The notes below the pieces were generated by a model. It searched no databases, had not been told where the DNA came from, and was given only the letters and a program-made list of their open reading frames with translations. From positions 1 to 64,000 of the forward strand of contig JAUYIO010000021.1 in the NCBI GenBank assembly GCA_030688225.1: DNA of 64,000 nucleotides. Direction: 5' to 3'. This DNA is from Nanobdellota archaeon (GTDB lineage: Archaea; Nanobdellota; Nanobdellia; Pacearchaeales; GW2011-AR1). Numbering within the stretch: position 1 is the first letter of the stretch; each line of letters starts with the position of its first letter. The position numbers and the translations under genes were made by a program. This document shows, one piece after another, positions 25,905-35,101 of the stretch.

Positions 25905-26093
25905 ATGGTACTTATAGTAAAATCAAATATAAAAAAAGTTGTGAAGGAAATTCAAGGAAAAAACGAAGAGATTAGTTCTGTTTCAGAAGAAGTTGGAACT
26001 GAATTAGAAAAAAAAGTTGAAGATATTTTAAGACAGGGAATTGAAAGAGCTAAAAAGAATCAGAGAAGAACTTTACAGGCGAGGGATTTGTGA
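25905..26093 (+). CDS. Histone-fold protein, DUF1931-like
   Basis: 62 residues. IKKVVKEIQGKN, a central long helix, then NQRRTLQARDL, which matches the RxTV-x-x-x-D end of histone folds and especially DUF1931 proteins (GRKTVxPRDL). Probably DNA-binding as a dimer; whether it wraps DNA like a canonical archaeal histone is unknown. Co-transcribed with LysRS. Confidence 0.75.
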   Translation: MVLIVKSNIKKVVKEIQGKNEEISSVSEEVGTELEKKVEDILRQGIERAKKNQRRTLQARDL

Positions 26094-26115
26094 AATCATT
26101 AGAAAAATTTAAATA

Positions 26116-26129
26116 GCTAATAAATTAGC
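26116..26129. promoter_or_regulatory. Palindrome between TATA box and ATG
   Basis: GCTAAT-AA-ATTAGC, lying after a TTTAAA box (about 26108) and ending eight bases before the ATG at 26138, where a repressor would block transcription start. Confidence 0.4.
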
Positions 26130-26137
26130 AACTTACA

Positions 26138-26359
26138 ATGGTAAATGAAGATTATGTCGCACTTTATAGAATTGGTAGTTGCAACCCTTTAGGTGTAGTT
26201 AGAAATAGTATTGTGGATTCCCTATTGAGTGATTTGGAAGCACATACAAATCAACATTACTGGACTAAACCAATTACATCTGAACAAGCAAAACAAGTAA
26301 AAGAAGAAATTACGAGAGGTTCAGTAGAGGTAGAAAACCTTTTTGCAAGAAAAGCCTGA
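26138..26359 (+). CDS. Unknown 73-residue protein
   Basis: Small soluble protein with a basic-acidic helical second half. Leaderless start supported by the upstream TTTAAA. A 14-base palindrome overlaps its probable transcription start. Not recognised. Confidence 0.5.
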   Translation: MVNEDYVALYRIGSCNPLGVVRNSIVDSLLSDLEAHTNQHYWTKPITSEQAKQVKEEITRGSVEVENLFARKA

Positions 26360-26403
26360 TAATTCTCAAGAAAATATAAATACCTCCTACTCTTTCTCCT
26401 CTT

Positions 26404-26946
26404 ATGAAAAATCCTAACAAAGAAAAAATTCTTGAGATGATTAAAAAAGCAGGAAACGAGGAATATGAAACTTCATGGGATGAGAGAGGAATTCCTGTTT
26501 CAAAGAAAAAATCAGAAATTCAAAAGGGAAAAAAATCCCGTTCAGCAGGAGCGAATTTTGAACTTCGCGTCAGAAAAGATTTGGAAGACAAAGGGAGAAT
26601 TGTTGATAAATGGACAAATAATATTGATTTTGAGAAAAATAAAATTGTTCCTGCAAAAAGAAAATATAATCCATTTAAAAAAATGCTCGTTGTCGGTACA
26701 GGTTTTCCTGATTTTGTCTCAATAAAACATATTCACGATGAAGTTTATAGTGTGATAGGAGTTGAAGTTAAAACAAATGGGACTCTGTCAAAAGAAGAAA
26801 AACAAAAATGCGCATGGTATCTGAAAAATAAAATTTTCTCTGAAATCTGGGTTGCAAAAAAAGGGCAGAAAAAAGGGCAGATTGAATATGATAATTTCTC
26901 AGAAAAATATGGGAAAAAGTATATGGGACAGAATAATAATACTTAA
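26404..26946 (+). CDS. PD-(D/E)XK nuclease-like protein
   Basis: 180 residues. SAGANFELRVRKDLEDKG gives the first-helix Glu, GFPDFVSI the catalytic Asp and GVEVKTNG the ExK, followed by LSKEEKQKCAWYL. This is the restriction-fold layout seen in VRR-NUC- and Holliday-junction-type enzymes. The exact substrate is unknown; a structural or repair nuclease is inferred. Confidence 0.75.
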   Translation: MKNPNKEKILEMIKKAGNEEYETSWDERGIPVSKKKSEIQKGKKSRSAGANFELRVRKDLEDKGRIVDKWTNNIDFEKNKIVPAKRKYNPFKKMLVVGTGFPDFVSIKHIHDEVYSVIGVEVKTNGTLSKEEKQKCAWYLKNKIFSEIWVAKKGQKKGQIEYDNFSEKYGKKYMGQNNNT

Positions 26947-26970
26947 AATTGATTTCCTCCATTAATCTTT

Positions 26971-27492
26971 ATGAGAAAATTAATATTAGGAATTTTATTT
27001 ATTTTATTACTCCAAAATATCTCTGCAACCTGTGAAGACAACCAAGTTGATATAAATGCTGCTTCTTCAACAGAACTTGACAAAATAATTTGGGTTGGTC
27101 CTTCTACTGCGGAAAAAATAATCTCTGCCAGGCCTTTTGAAAGTGTGGATGATTTAACAAAAGTGAGTGGGATTGGAGAAGTGAAAATATTGGACATAAA
27201 AGAACAAGGAATTGCCTGTGTTGGAAGTGAAACTCAAGAGGAGGAAAAAGAAAAGATAAATCTAAAAGATGTTGAGATTTATGCTGAAAAAAATTATTCA
27301 GAACAAGATAATTCTCCTCCAGAAGTAATCAACCTAAATCCAAAAACTATAAAAACAGAAAACAACACCGAGAGTTCTGATAAAAACAAATATGCTCTTA
27401 GAGGTTTTGCATTTTTTTGTGTTTTGCTCGTGTTTTTGTTTGTTTTTAAAATAAGAAGAGACAAAGTCAATAAAAATGAATTCAGAGATTGA
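26971..27492 (+). CDS. Membrane-anchored ComEA-like HhH protein
   Basis: 173 residues: signal peptide (about 1-19), then a ComEA-type double helix-hairpin-helix (VDINAASSTELDKI, then VGPSTAEKIISARPF and VSGIGEVKI, about 25-80), a polar linker and a C-terminal membrane helix (about 140-160). In bacteria such domains bind DNA outside the membrane during uptake. Whether this cell takes up DNA is not shown. Overlaps the next gene by 17 bases. Confidence 0.82.
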   Translation: MRKLILGILFILLLQNISATCEDNQVDINAASSTELDKIIWVGPSTAEKIISARPFESVDDLTKVSGIGEVKILDIKEQGIACVGSETQEEEKEKINLKDVEIYAEKNYSEQDNSPPEVINLNPKTIKTENNTESSDKNKYALRGFAFFCVLLVFLFVFKIRRDKVNKNEFRD

Positions 27493-27958
27493 AGAAACAA
27501 AAGGCATAAAGGCCATGATGATTCTGGAAATAGTTGGAAAACCTCCAGAGCATCTTGTGGAAACTCTTGAGAATTTAATCAAGAATATAGATGAAGAAAA
27601 AGGTGTTTCTGTCAGGGAGAAAAAAATAAAAGAACCTGTTATTATAAAAAATAAGAAGACAGGAGAAGAGAACAAAGATGGATTTTACACTACTTTTGCA
27701 GAAATTGAGGTTGAAGTTGAAGAGATTACATATTTGGCAATGTTGATGTTCAAATACATGCCTGCACATATTGAGGTTATTGAACCTGAGTTGATAATTC
27801 TCTCAAATACTGGATGGGGAGATATTTTAAGTGAGCTTACAAGAAGACTTCATGGGTATGATGAAGTTGCAAGAATTGTTCAAGCTGAAAAGGCAATACT
27901 TGAAGAAAAATTAAGAGAAGTTTTATCTGGAAAGAAAAAAGAAGAGAAAGAAGAATAA
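27476..27958 (+). CDS. Unknown protein with coiled-coil tail
   Basis: 160 residues: an alpha/beta N-terminal part (ILEIVGKPPEHLVETLENLI, then FYTTFAEIEVEVEEI), a middle part LILSNTGWGDILSEL and a charged helical C-terminus. The start is shown at ATG 27476, within the preceding gene; the ATG pair in KAMMILEI is an alternative. Not recognised. Confidence 0.55.
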   Translation: MNSEIEETKGIKAMMILEIVGKPPEHLVETLENLIKNIDEEKGVSVREKKIKEPVIIKNKKTGEENKDGFYTTFAEIEVEVEEITYLAMLMFKYMPAHIEVIEPELIILSNTGWGDILSELTRRLHGYDEVARIVQAEKAILEEKLREVLSGKKKEEKEE

Positions 27959-27960
27959 TC

Positions 27961-28881
27961 TTATTTCTTTTTCCCAAATAAATTAACTTCAGATTTTACA
28001 GAGTAATATTTATTTCTTACAAACCAGATTATTAAGATTATTATTACAAGAAGACTCCATCCTAAAATTTTCCAAGTGGAATTTTTAGGTATTTCTTTAC
28101 AAATTCCTGAACAACAAAGATTGTCTTTCCCATAAGAAGATTCTCCATCACAAATCTCCAAATTCTGGACACAAACTGATTTATTCATCTCTGCACAAGT
28201 TTGTTTTGTTGAAACAGAAATTATCTTTTCAGACTTAGACGTGTTTATTATTTCTTCTGATTTATTCCCAGAGATATTTTGAGGGGTTGTGTTTTCTTCT
28301 TCTATTTCCTGCTCTTTTACAAAAACATAAACAGGAATTTTATATTCAAGATTTTCTGTTTTCATTTCTAATATTTGCAGTGAAGTTTGTTTTATATCCC
28401 CAATGCCAAAAGTTATCTGTCTCATTTCATTTGATTCAAAAAAAAAGGAACTTGATTTACTGCTGAAATTTGTATTTATCAAGGTTTTTGAATTTTTGAG
28501 GTTTGTAATGTCTATTGAAAAATCCTTATCAGTTATTATAAATCCTTTATTAATTGAAAAGTCTGCTGTCTCTGAATCTATTGTAAAATTCTTTGAATCT
28601 TCATTGATATTTATAGAATAATCATCAGGAATTTTCTCGTCTAGAGAGGCGTAAATATAATAATCATCATTTATTCTTACAATTTTTGGAATTATTGAAG
28701 TTTGCATGTGACGCCTGAAGAAGATTACATCTTGCTCTGTTAAAGGCTGAGCAAAATCTCCTGAAACTTTTGCAATAAAACTTTCCCCTTGACTAAAATT
28801 TGTTTTCATATCAAATTCAACAGCTGAAATAAACTGAAGTGAAAACAAAATTAATACGAATAAAATCACCACCTTTCTCAT
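27961..28881 (-). CDS. Exported TM-anchored protein with Cys module
   Basis: 306 residues: signal peptide (about 1-20), a beta-rich domain, a Cys-rich module near 225-265 (TCAEMNKSVC ... NLCCSGIC), one membrane helix (about 271-290) and a short basic cytoplasmic tail. The cysteine pattern matches modules in the neighbouring 572-residue protein. Outer-surface location inferred; function unknown. Confidence 0.65.
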   Translation of the reverse strand: MRKVVILFVLILFSLQFISAVEFDMKTNFSQGESFIAKVSGDFAQPLTEQDVIFFRRHMQTSIIPKIVRINDDYYIYASLDEKIPDDYSININEDSKNFTIDSETADFSINKGFIITDKDFSIDITNLKNSKTLINTNFSSKSSSFFFESNEMRQITFGIGDIKQTSLQILEMKTENLEYKIPVYVFVKEQEIEEENTTPQNISGNKSEEIINTSKSEKIISVSTKQTCAEMNKSVCVQNLEICDGESSYGKDNLCCSGICKEIPKNSTWKILGWSLLVIIILIIWFVRNKYYSVKSEVNLFGKKK

Positions 28882-28913
28882 TAATATAAAAAAGAAAAGG
28901 ACTTAATAAATTT

Positions 28914-30632
28914 TTATTTTCCAATCTCTTTCAATTTTTTTAAAACCTCGTCAAGTTCTTCTTTTCTTTTTGGTTGAGCCTGAGGTTTTCTTGCAGGAGA
29001 TCTTTGTTGAGGAGTTGGCAAAATTCTTCTTCTAATAATTCCTCTTGGTATTTGCGAATGTTGGGGTGAAGAAGGGAATTCGCTTGGAGGAGCTTTCTTG
29101 AACTTAGAACTTAATCTGAACCAGAATTCTTTAAATTTATTCCTGAAAATTATTCCTAATGTTGTTAAGACAATTAAAATTAACAAAACCCAGATGTACC
29201 AATAACTCGATCCTCCCTGTGGAACACAACAGAAATCAGTGGAATAGTCACATTGGAAGTTTTTTATTTCTTCATTATCTCCGCATGAAATCTTACAAGC
29301 CCCTCCATTTATTGCGCATTCTGTTTTTGGTTGCTCTGAAGGAGTTGTGCATGAACCAAGACAACAATTAGGAGTGTCATCTGCAGAAACAATTTTTCCG
29401 TTACATACTTCATTTGATGTGCAAATGTCTCCATTTTGTGCAGAACATGTTGGAAGAACTAAAGGAACACTACAACATTTCAAAGTTCCTGTACAAGTCC
29501 CGGTTATAATATTTCCTTCACAATCTGCAGAAGGAAGACAATAACCTCCAGACGATAAACAATCTGTTCCGTTCAAAGGTTTTAATGGCCAAACAGAATA
29601 TAAAATAAATCCTGTATTTCTTATATTATCCCAACAACCATCTGTTTTTTGATTATCAATTAGCCAGTTCATTGCATTTGTTTTTGCTTCAGAAGTTTCT
29701 GGTTGCAGAGGATATAATGCTAAAGCAGTATCATATAATTTGTCTCCTGAAGAATCCCAGTATTTATTTTCTCTCTGAAGAGAAAGCAAATCTTCATAAT
29801 AAGTATTTCCTGCCAACAAATACAAAAATGACTCAGGAAGGTATCTTTCATTTTTATTTGCAGAAATTATTAAGTATGGGATGTATGAAGAAGCATCAGT
29901 ATTTGCTTGAGTCAGAGATAATGCTCCCCATAAAGTTCCTTCGTAATCGCAGGAATCTGTTGTTGAGAAACAATTTGATTTTACTTTTTCAGTTATAGAA
30001 GATGATGCAGAACCAGAATTTATCTTGTCAGAAATGAAATAAGTTGGGGAATTGATGTCCTTAAAAATCATGTTCGTCTTGAATGATTTATCACAAGAAA
30101 TTTTAAACTCTTTATCATAACATGTTGAGGGAACTCTCAGCCAATAATCGTCTTTATCCAAACGCAAGCATTCTCCTGCAGAAGAATCTATTTTTTTATC
30201 TTCTCCAAGATTTACTGAATAAGAAGAAGAGTCGTAAGAGATTGTGCAAGAAGTTGCTTCATTGCTGTCAATTTGCAAATACCATAAAACATCTGTAGAA
30301 ATTTTTGTCTGGGACAATAGCCATGATTGTGCTTTTTCTGTTGAAGTTCCAACACTATTTAGAGCCAATATTGACTGAGCTGTTTGTTTTATCGTGCATC
30401 CTGATTTGGGCCAGCATTCTGCATTATTTTGTGAGTCTGTTAAAAGTTCTCCCTCACATTTTTGAACTCCTAGCAAAGAAAAAATTTTTTCCTCTGTTGT
30501 CAAACTTGAACAAGTATTTTTTGCTACCTGATTTTCAAGACATTGGACAGCCTTTTCAACTTCTGCCTGCTGTGAAGAAACTATAGGGAAAATTAGCAAA
30601 ATTAAAACTAAAAATATTATTCCTCTTCTCAT
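28914..30632 (-). CDS. Exported toroid-like surface protein with Cys modules
   Basis: 572 residues: signal peptide (1-20), helical repeats resembling the prenyltransferase/terpene-cyclase alpha/alpha toroid (TAQSILALN, QSWLLSQ, LYDTALALYPL, AMNWLIDNQKTDGCWDN), then three Cys-rich modules (about 365-470), one membrane helix (about 475-495) and a long basic cytoplasmic tail with Pro. No enzyme active site is evident. The pairing with the downstream 306-residue protein (32 bases apart, same module) suggests they work together. Confidence 0.7.
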   Translation of the reverse strand: MRRGIIFLVLILLIFPIVSSQQAEVEKAVQCLENQVAKNTCSSLTTEEKIFSLLGVQKCEGELLTDSQNNAECWPKSGCTIKQTAQSILALNSVGTSTEKAQSWLLSQTKISTDVLWYLQIDSNEATSCTISYDSSSYSVNLGEDKKIDSSAGECLRLDKDDYWLRVPSTCYDKEFKISCDKSFKTNMIFKDINSPTYFISDKINSGSASSSITEKVKSNCFSTTDSCDYEGTLWGALSLTQANTDASSYIPYLIISANKNERYLPESFLYLLAGNTYYEDLLSLQRENKYWDSSGDKLYDTALALYPLQPETSEAKTNAMNWLIDNQKTDGCWDNIRNTGFILYSVWPLKPLNGTDCLSSGGYCLPSADCEGNIITGTCTGTLKCCSVPLVLPTCSAQNGDICTSNEVCNGKIVSADDTPNCCLGSCTTPSEQPKTECAINGGACKISCGDNEEIKNFQCDYSTDFCCVPQGGSSYWYIWVLLILIVLTTLGIIFRNKFKEFWFRLSSKFKKAPPSEFPSSPQHSQIPRGIIRRRILPTPQQRSPARKPQAQPKRKEELDEVLKKLKEIGK

Positions 30633-30668
30633 AAGAAGAATAAGGAAGAATTGTTTTTAAAATTATCT

Positions 30669-31934
30669 TTATTTTTTCCCTTTTTTATTCGCAAGAAGAT
30701 TTTTTCTTATAACATAGTTTGAGGGATTTTTAATTAATTTGCAGAATTCGTCTGGAAAACAAACCCCTATTCCTTGATAAAATTCTTTACAGTTAGGAGG
30801 AAGAACTGGTTTTTTTCTGTAAGCCCATGAAAGCTGAGAAGTTATGTAACCTTGTTTAAGAGGTGGTTTGTTTTTTTTGTTCCATTCTTCAATTATTTTT
30901 TCAAGTTCAACTTTGTCCATTCCAACAGAGCGAAACAAATTTATCAAAACGAATAATGCTCTTTTTCTTCCGTCGGCAATTCCTTTTAAAATTAATTTAA
31001 TGCAAGGAGGGTAATTTTCTTCTGTCAGATTTTTCAATTCAATTGGTTTAAAAGTTGCAAATTTTCCCTCTATTTTTTCTTTTCCAGGGGTGTTTTCTTT
31101 GTACCAATCCAATGCCTGAGTTAAAAGCTCTTTTGCTTCTCCTTCTTCTGAATCAGGAAGGAAATTTTTTATCTTGACTTTCATAGGGTCTGCATCCTTT
31201 GGTTGGAAACTTGAAATTTTATTTGCGTCAATAACAGCACTTGCTAAAGATGTTTTTTCGTGAAGAGAATAAGGCATTCTGAACAAATGTCTTGGAGAAA
31301 CTAATATTATATCTGGCATGACTTCTTTTGGAGCCTGAAAATCTTTTACATATTTATTTGGTTTAGAAAGTTCTGAAATTTTTTTTATTAATTTTTCTTT
31401 TGTTTTTTCTATTATGTATTTTGTAATTATTCTAGGGTATTCTGGGAACATATCTGAGGTTCTCACCTGATTTATCTGCTTCGGAAAAGACTTCCAAGGA
31501 ATTATTATGTGAAACCCCTTGCTTCCTGAGAATTTTATTCCTATGTTTTTTATCCCATGGAATTTCAGAAAATCAATTATTATCTCTGCAGAGATTTTAC
31601 TATAATCAATATATTTACTATCAATATCAATTAACAAATCCCATCCTTCACGAAGTTCGTTTAATTTATTTTCATTCATCCCTGTTTGTATGTTCAAAGG
31701 ATCAGTCCAAAGTTCTTCAGAGCAATGAAAAGATGTTGCCCCTTTTTTTGTTAATTCAAAAATGTCCCCCTGATATTGCAGAATGTCAGGGCGCTTTCCA
31801 AATCCTTCAAAATATCTTGGAACAACTTCACGAGATTTAGAAAAATCAAATATTGCCTTTTGAATGTCTTTTCTTGAATAATATAATTGGGTGAGATTTC
31901 TGATTCTCTTTTCTTTAAAGGAAGACTCTTCCAT
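30669..31934 (-). CDS. DNA primase, probable PriS-PriL fusion
   Basis: 421 residues from ATG 31934. A TTTAAA box about 22-27 bases upstream makes this start better than the in-frame ATG at 31979, which would lie in the promoter. The PriS part has LLIDIDSKY (catalytic Asp pair), FSGSKGFHIIIPW (SxGxH nucleotide-binding) and RHLFRMPYSLHEKTSLA. The C-terminal 130 residues have PriL features: PPCIKLILKG, RALFVLINLFRSVGM, then LPPNCKEFYQ and VCFPDEFC, giving four cysteines placed like the Fe-S cluster of primase large subunits. Nanoarchaeum has a comparable fused primase. Divergent from PCNA. Confidence 0.85.
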   Translation of the reverse strand: MEESSFKEKRIRNLTQLYYSRKDIQKAIFDFSKSREVVPRYFEGFGKRPDILQYQGDIFELTKKGATSFHCSEELWTDPLNIQTGMNENKLNELREGWDLLIDIDSKYIDYSKISAEIIIDFLKFHGIKNIGIKFSGSKGFHIIIPWKSFPKQINQVRTSDMFPEYPRIITKYIIEKTKEKLIKKISELSKPNKYVKDFQAPKEVMPDIILVSPRHLFRMPYSLHEKTSLASAVIDANKISSFQPKDADPMKVKIKNFLPDSEEGEAKELLTQALDWYKENTPGKEKIEGKFATFKPIELKNLTEENYPPCIKLILKGIADGRKRALFVLINLFRSVGMDKVELEKIIEEWNKKNKPPLKQGYITSQLSWAYRKKPVLPPNCKEFYQGIGVCFPDEFCKLIKNPSNYVIRKNLLANKKGKK

Positions 31935-32018
31935 AAAATAGAATAATGGAGAAGCTTTAAATAAATACCCCCTTTTCATAACAATAATGCTTAAAAAATA
32001 GGCAGGACTTTTTAAAAG

Positions 32019-32744
32019 ATGTTACTTAAATTGGAAAACCCGAGCCTGCTTTCAAGAGTTATAGAAATTGTTTCTGAACTTGTCACAGAAGTTAGAATAA
32101 AGGTAAATGAGACTGGGATGAGTATTGTTGCGATGGATCCTGCAAATGTTTCAATGGTTGGATTCAAACTTCCGAAGAGTTCTTTCTCACAATTTGAATC
32201 AGACAAAGAAGTTCTTGGAATTAATCTTGACAGTTTAAAAAGAATTTTAAAAAGATGCGGAAACAGTAGCTCTCTTATCTTGGAAAGAAAAGAAAATTTA
32301 TTATCAATTCAAATTCTTGACAGAATAACAAGGAATTTTAAATTAAGCCTTATAGATATAGAAAGCGAAGACAAAGAAATGCCAAGCCTTGAATTCAGTT
32401 CTAAGATTGAAATAAATTCAATAGATTTGATTGATTCAATTGAAGATTGTGCAGTTGTTTCTGACGCATGTTCATTTATTGTAAGAGATGGAAAATTTAT
32501 TATTGAGGCGAAAGGACTTAATGCTGCGAGTTCTGAATTTAGCGGAGATGAGGTCAAGATTATTGCTGAAAATTGCAAATCAAAATACAGTCTTGAATAT
32601 CTGCAAAAGTTTATCAAAGGCGCAAAATTATGCGACAAAACAATTCTGAATTTTGCAAATGACCATCCTTTGAAGATGGAGTTGAAAACAGAAAACATGG
32701 AATTGGATTTTATTCTTGCTCCAAGGGTTGAAACCGAAGATTGA
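32019..32744 (+). CDS. pcn: DNA sliding clamp PCNA
   Basis: Ring-shaped processivity factor for replicative polymerase; 241 residues, standard. EVRIKVNETGMSIVAMDPANVSM and the C-terminal MELDFILAPR are PCNA hallmarks. Its start lies about 85 bases from the divergent primase start, so the two replication genes share a promoter region. Confidence 0.97.
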   Translation: MLLKLENPSLLSRVIEIVSELVTEVRIKVNETGMSIVAMDPANVSMVGFKLPKSSFSQFESDKEVLGINLDSLKRILKRCGNSSSLILERKENLLSIQILDRITRNFKLSLIDIESEDKEMPSLEFSSKIEINSIDLIDSIEDCAVVSDACSFIVRDGKFIIEAKGLNAASSEFSGDEVKIIAENCKSKYSLEYLQKFIKGAKLCDKTILNFANDHPLKMELKTENMELDFILAPRVETED

Positions 32745-32799
32745 GTAAATAATAAATTTAAATAAAAGAATTTTTAAACGAGAATTACTTTAGATTCAT

Positions 32800-33576
32800 A
32801 TGCAAATAAAAGAGGATAAGAATGGGCAAGTTACAATTTTTATTATTGTTGCAGTCGTGATTATTGCGATAGGTGTTGCGGCATATTTTGTTTATCCGAA
32901 AGTCAAAACTACTGAAACTTTTGATTCAAAAAATCCTTCTGCATTTATTCAAAGTTGCTTGGAAAGTGAATTGAGGAATAATGTTGAATTAATTTCTTCT
33001 CAAGGAGGGAGTTTAAATCCAGGAAATTATATTTTATATGATAATTCAAAAGTTGAATATTTATGTTATACAAATCAAGATTATCAAACCTGCGTCATGC
33101 AACAGCCTTTATTAAAAGAACATATTGAATCTGAAATTAAGAACAGTATAGAAGTTTCTGCAAAAGATTGCTTCACATCTTTAGTGAATAGTTATGAAAA
33201 AATTGGGGAGAATGTTAATTTGGAAGAAGGAAATACTGATGTTGAGCTGATTCCTAAAAAAATTATCGTGACTTTCAACAAAGTTTTAACCTTGACCGAT
33301 GGAAACTCAGAAAGATATGAAAACTTTAAGATTAATCTTGATAATAATCTTTATGAATTGGTGAGTATTACAGATAGCATCTTGGAATGGGAGGCACGTT
33401 ATGGCGACGCTGATTCAAGTGGTTATATGGATTATTATCATTGGCTAAAAGTTGAAAAAGAAAAAAGAGATGATGGAAGCAAAATTTATATCTTAACAGA
33501 TAAAGATAAAGGAAATAAATTTCAATTTGCTTCCAGAAGTATTGTGTGGCCTTCTGGGTATGGAGAGGTTATATAA
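32800..33576 (+). CDS. Pilin-like exported protein 1
   Basis: 258 residues. N-terminus KEDKNGQVTIFIIVAVVII: a basic stretch, then G-Q and one hydrophobic helix, like archaeal class III signal sequences cut between G and Q. The rest is soluble with five cysteines. First of seven tightly spaced genes (3 bases to the next); the usual core role of such proteins in filaments is inferred, not shown. Confidence 0.6.
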   Translation: MQIKEDKNGQVTIFIIVAVVIIAIGVAAYFVYPKVKTTETFDSKNPSAFIQSCLESELRNNVELISSQGGSLNPGNYILYDNSKVEYLCYTNQDYQTCVMQQPLLKEHIESEIKNSIEVSAKDCFTSLVNSYEKIGENVNLEEGNTDVELIPKKIIVTFNKVLTLTDGNSERYENFKINLDNNLYELVSITDSILEWEARYGDADSSGYMDYYHWLKVEKEKRDDGSKIYILTDKDKGNKFQFASRSIVWPSGYGEVI

Positions 33577-33579
33577 AAA

Positions 33580-35100
33580 ATGGGTAAAAAAATTTTAATT
33601 CTGGCAATTGGAATGTTTTTAATATTTAGCAGTTTTGTTTTTTTAATTCAAAATGTTTCTGCTGCAAGTTTATATTGCTGTGAAAAAACTTTAAGTGGTG
33701 CGTGGTGTCAAAACGCTCCAAAAGATCAGTGCGATACTGACAACGGGCTTAATGTTGCTGCGACTTCATGCGATGCAACTTCTTTTTGTAAACTTGGAAC
33801 ATGCATAGATAATCAAGGGGCATGTAAGATAAATACTGCTCAAACAACATGCAGGCAAAATGGAGGCTACTGGGCAGAAGGAAAACCAGAAAATATCCCT
33901 CAATGTCAGAAAGGATGTTGTCTTGTAGAAGGACAAGGGCCTTCTTTCATTGAACAAGCAAGATGCACGAGTTATTCTTCTCTGTATGGCGCTCAAATAG
34001 AATTTAGAGGAGATATTAAAAATTCAGAGTTGTGCTCTGCAAGTGCGACGTCAAACGTAAAAGGAGCATGTGTGTTGGAAGAAGAACTTGGTAAAAGAAA
34101 TTGTAAATTCTTGACACAGAGAGAATGTGTAAATGCAAAAGGGAGTTTTAATGAAAATGTTTTATGTACTGCAACATGGTTAAATACTTCTTGTGTAAAG
34201 ACAAAAGAAACAACTTGCTTTGATGAGAAAGTTTATTTTAAAGATAATTGTGGAAATTTAGCAAATATTTATGATGCTTCAAAATACGACGACCAAGATT
34301 ATTGGAACATTGTAATTGCTCCTGAAAATAGTTGTGGTTTTGACGATTTAAGTGGAAATGCAAATTCTCCAAGCTGCGGAAATTGTGATTATCATTCTGG
34401 AAGTGCCTGTAAAATGGCTGTAAGGGGGCAAGACGCAACTCCTACAATTGGGAACAATATTTGTAGAGATTTATCTTGCAAGTACGAAGGAGAAACTTAT
34501 CAGCAAGGAGAAAAATGGTGTGTAACAAATACCGAGAACTCTAATCTTCAGAATAATCCTGGTGGCGAGAGTTGGGTTTTAGAGTGTAGGGATGGGGAAG
34601 TTCTTCCAGAATTGTGTGGTGATGGGCCAGGAGCCAGAGACAAAATATGCGTTCAGGAAGAATTATCAAACGGATTCAAAAGTGCAAACTGTGTTGCAAA
34701 TAATTGGCAGGAATGCGTTTTTCAAGACAATGAAGAAGATTGTTTGATTGAAGAGTTAGATTGTAAATGGATTAAAGATTATAGTTTTGGAGAGTATAAT
34801 CCAAACAATGAAGGAGTTTGCGTTCCAAGATATTCTCCAGGATTTACTTTTTGGAACCCCGAAGAAAAAACTAGAGATATTTGTTCTCAGGGAACTGTTA
34901 CATGTTCTGTAACTTATGAAAAAGGATTAGGTGGAAAATGGGAAGCTAAAACAAATGCAGAATGTGATCCTTCTAATCAGAATTATCAAAGTTGGCTAAA
35001 TAAAATGGAAGGCGTTTGTGTGGCTCTCGGAGATTGTGGAAGCAGTGTCAACTATAGAGGACAAAAAGGTTTCAACGAATTAAAAGCGACAAAAGTATAA
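33580..35100 (+). CDS. Cysteine-rich exported protein
   Basis: 506 residues with a signal peptide (about 1-28, ending VSA). The mature part has roughly 40 cysteines, about 8 percent, evenly spread in short C-x(5-12)-C units, so it should be held by disulfides outside the cell. No membrane helix at the C-terminus. One base separates it from the next gene. No domain recognised. Confidence 0.7.
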   Translation: MGKKILILAIGMFLIFSSFVFLIQNVSAASLYCCEKTLSGAWCQNAPKDQCDTDNGLNVAATSCDATSFCKLGTCIDNQGACKINTAQTTCRQNGGYWAEGKPENIPQCQKGCCLVEGQGPSFIEQARCTSYSSLYGAQIEFRGDIKNSELCSASATSNVKGACVLEEELGKRNCKFLTQRECVNAKGSFNENVLCTATWLNTSCVKTKETTCFDEKVYFKDNCGNLANIYDASKYDDQDYWNIVIAPENSCGFDDLSGNANSPSCGNCDYHSGSACKMAVRGQDATPTIGNNICRDLSCKYEGETYQQGEKWCVTNTENSNLQNNPGGESWVLECRDGEVLPELCGDGPGARDKICVQEELSNGFKSANCVANNWQECVFQDNEEDCLIEELDCKWIKDYSFGEYNPNNEGVCVPRYSPGFTFWNPEEKTRDICSQGTVTCSVTYEKGLGGKWEAKTNAECDPSNQNYQSWLNKMEGVCVALGDCGSSVNYRGQKGFNELKATKV

Positions 35101-35101
35101 A

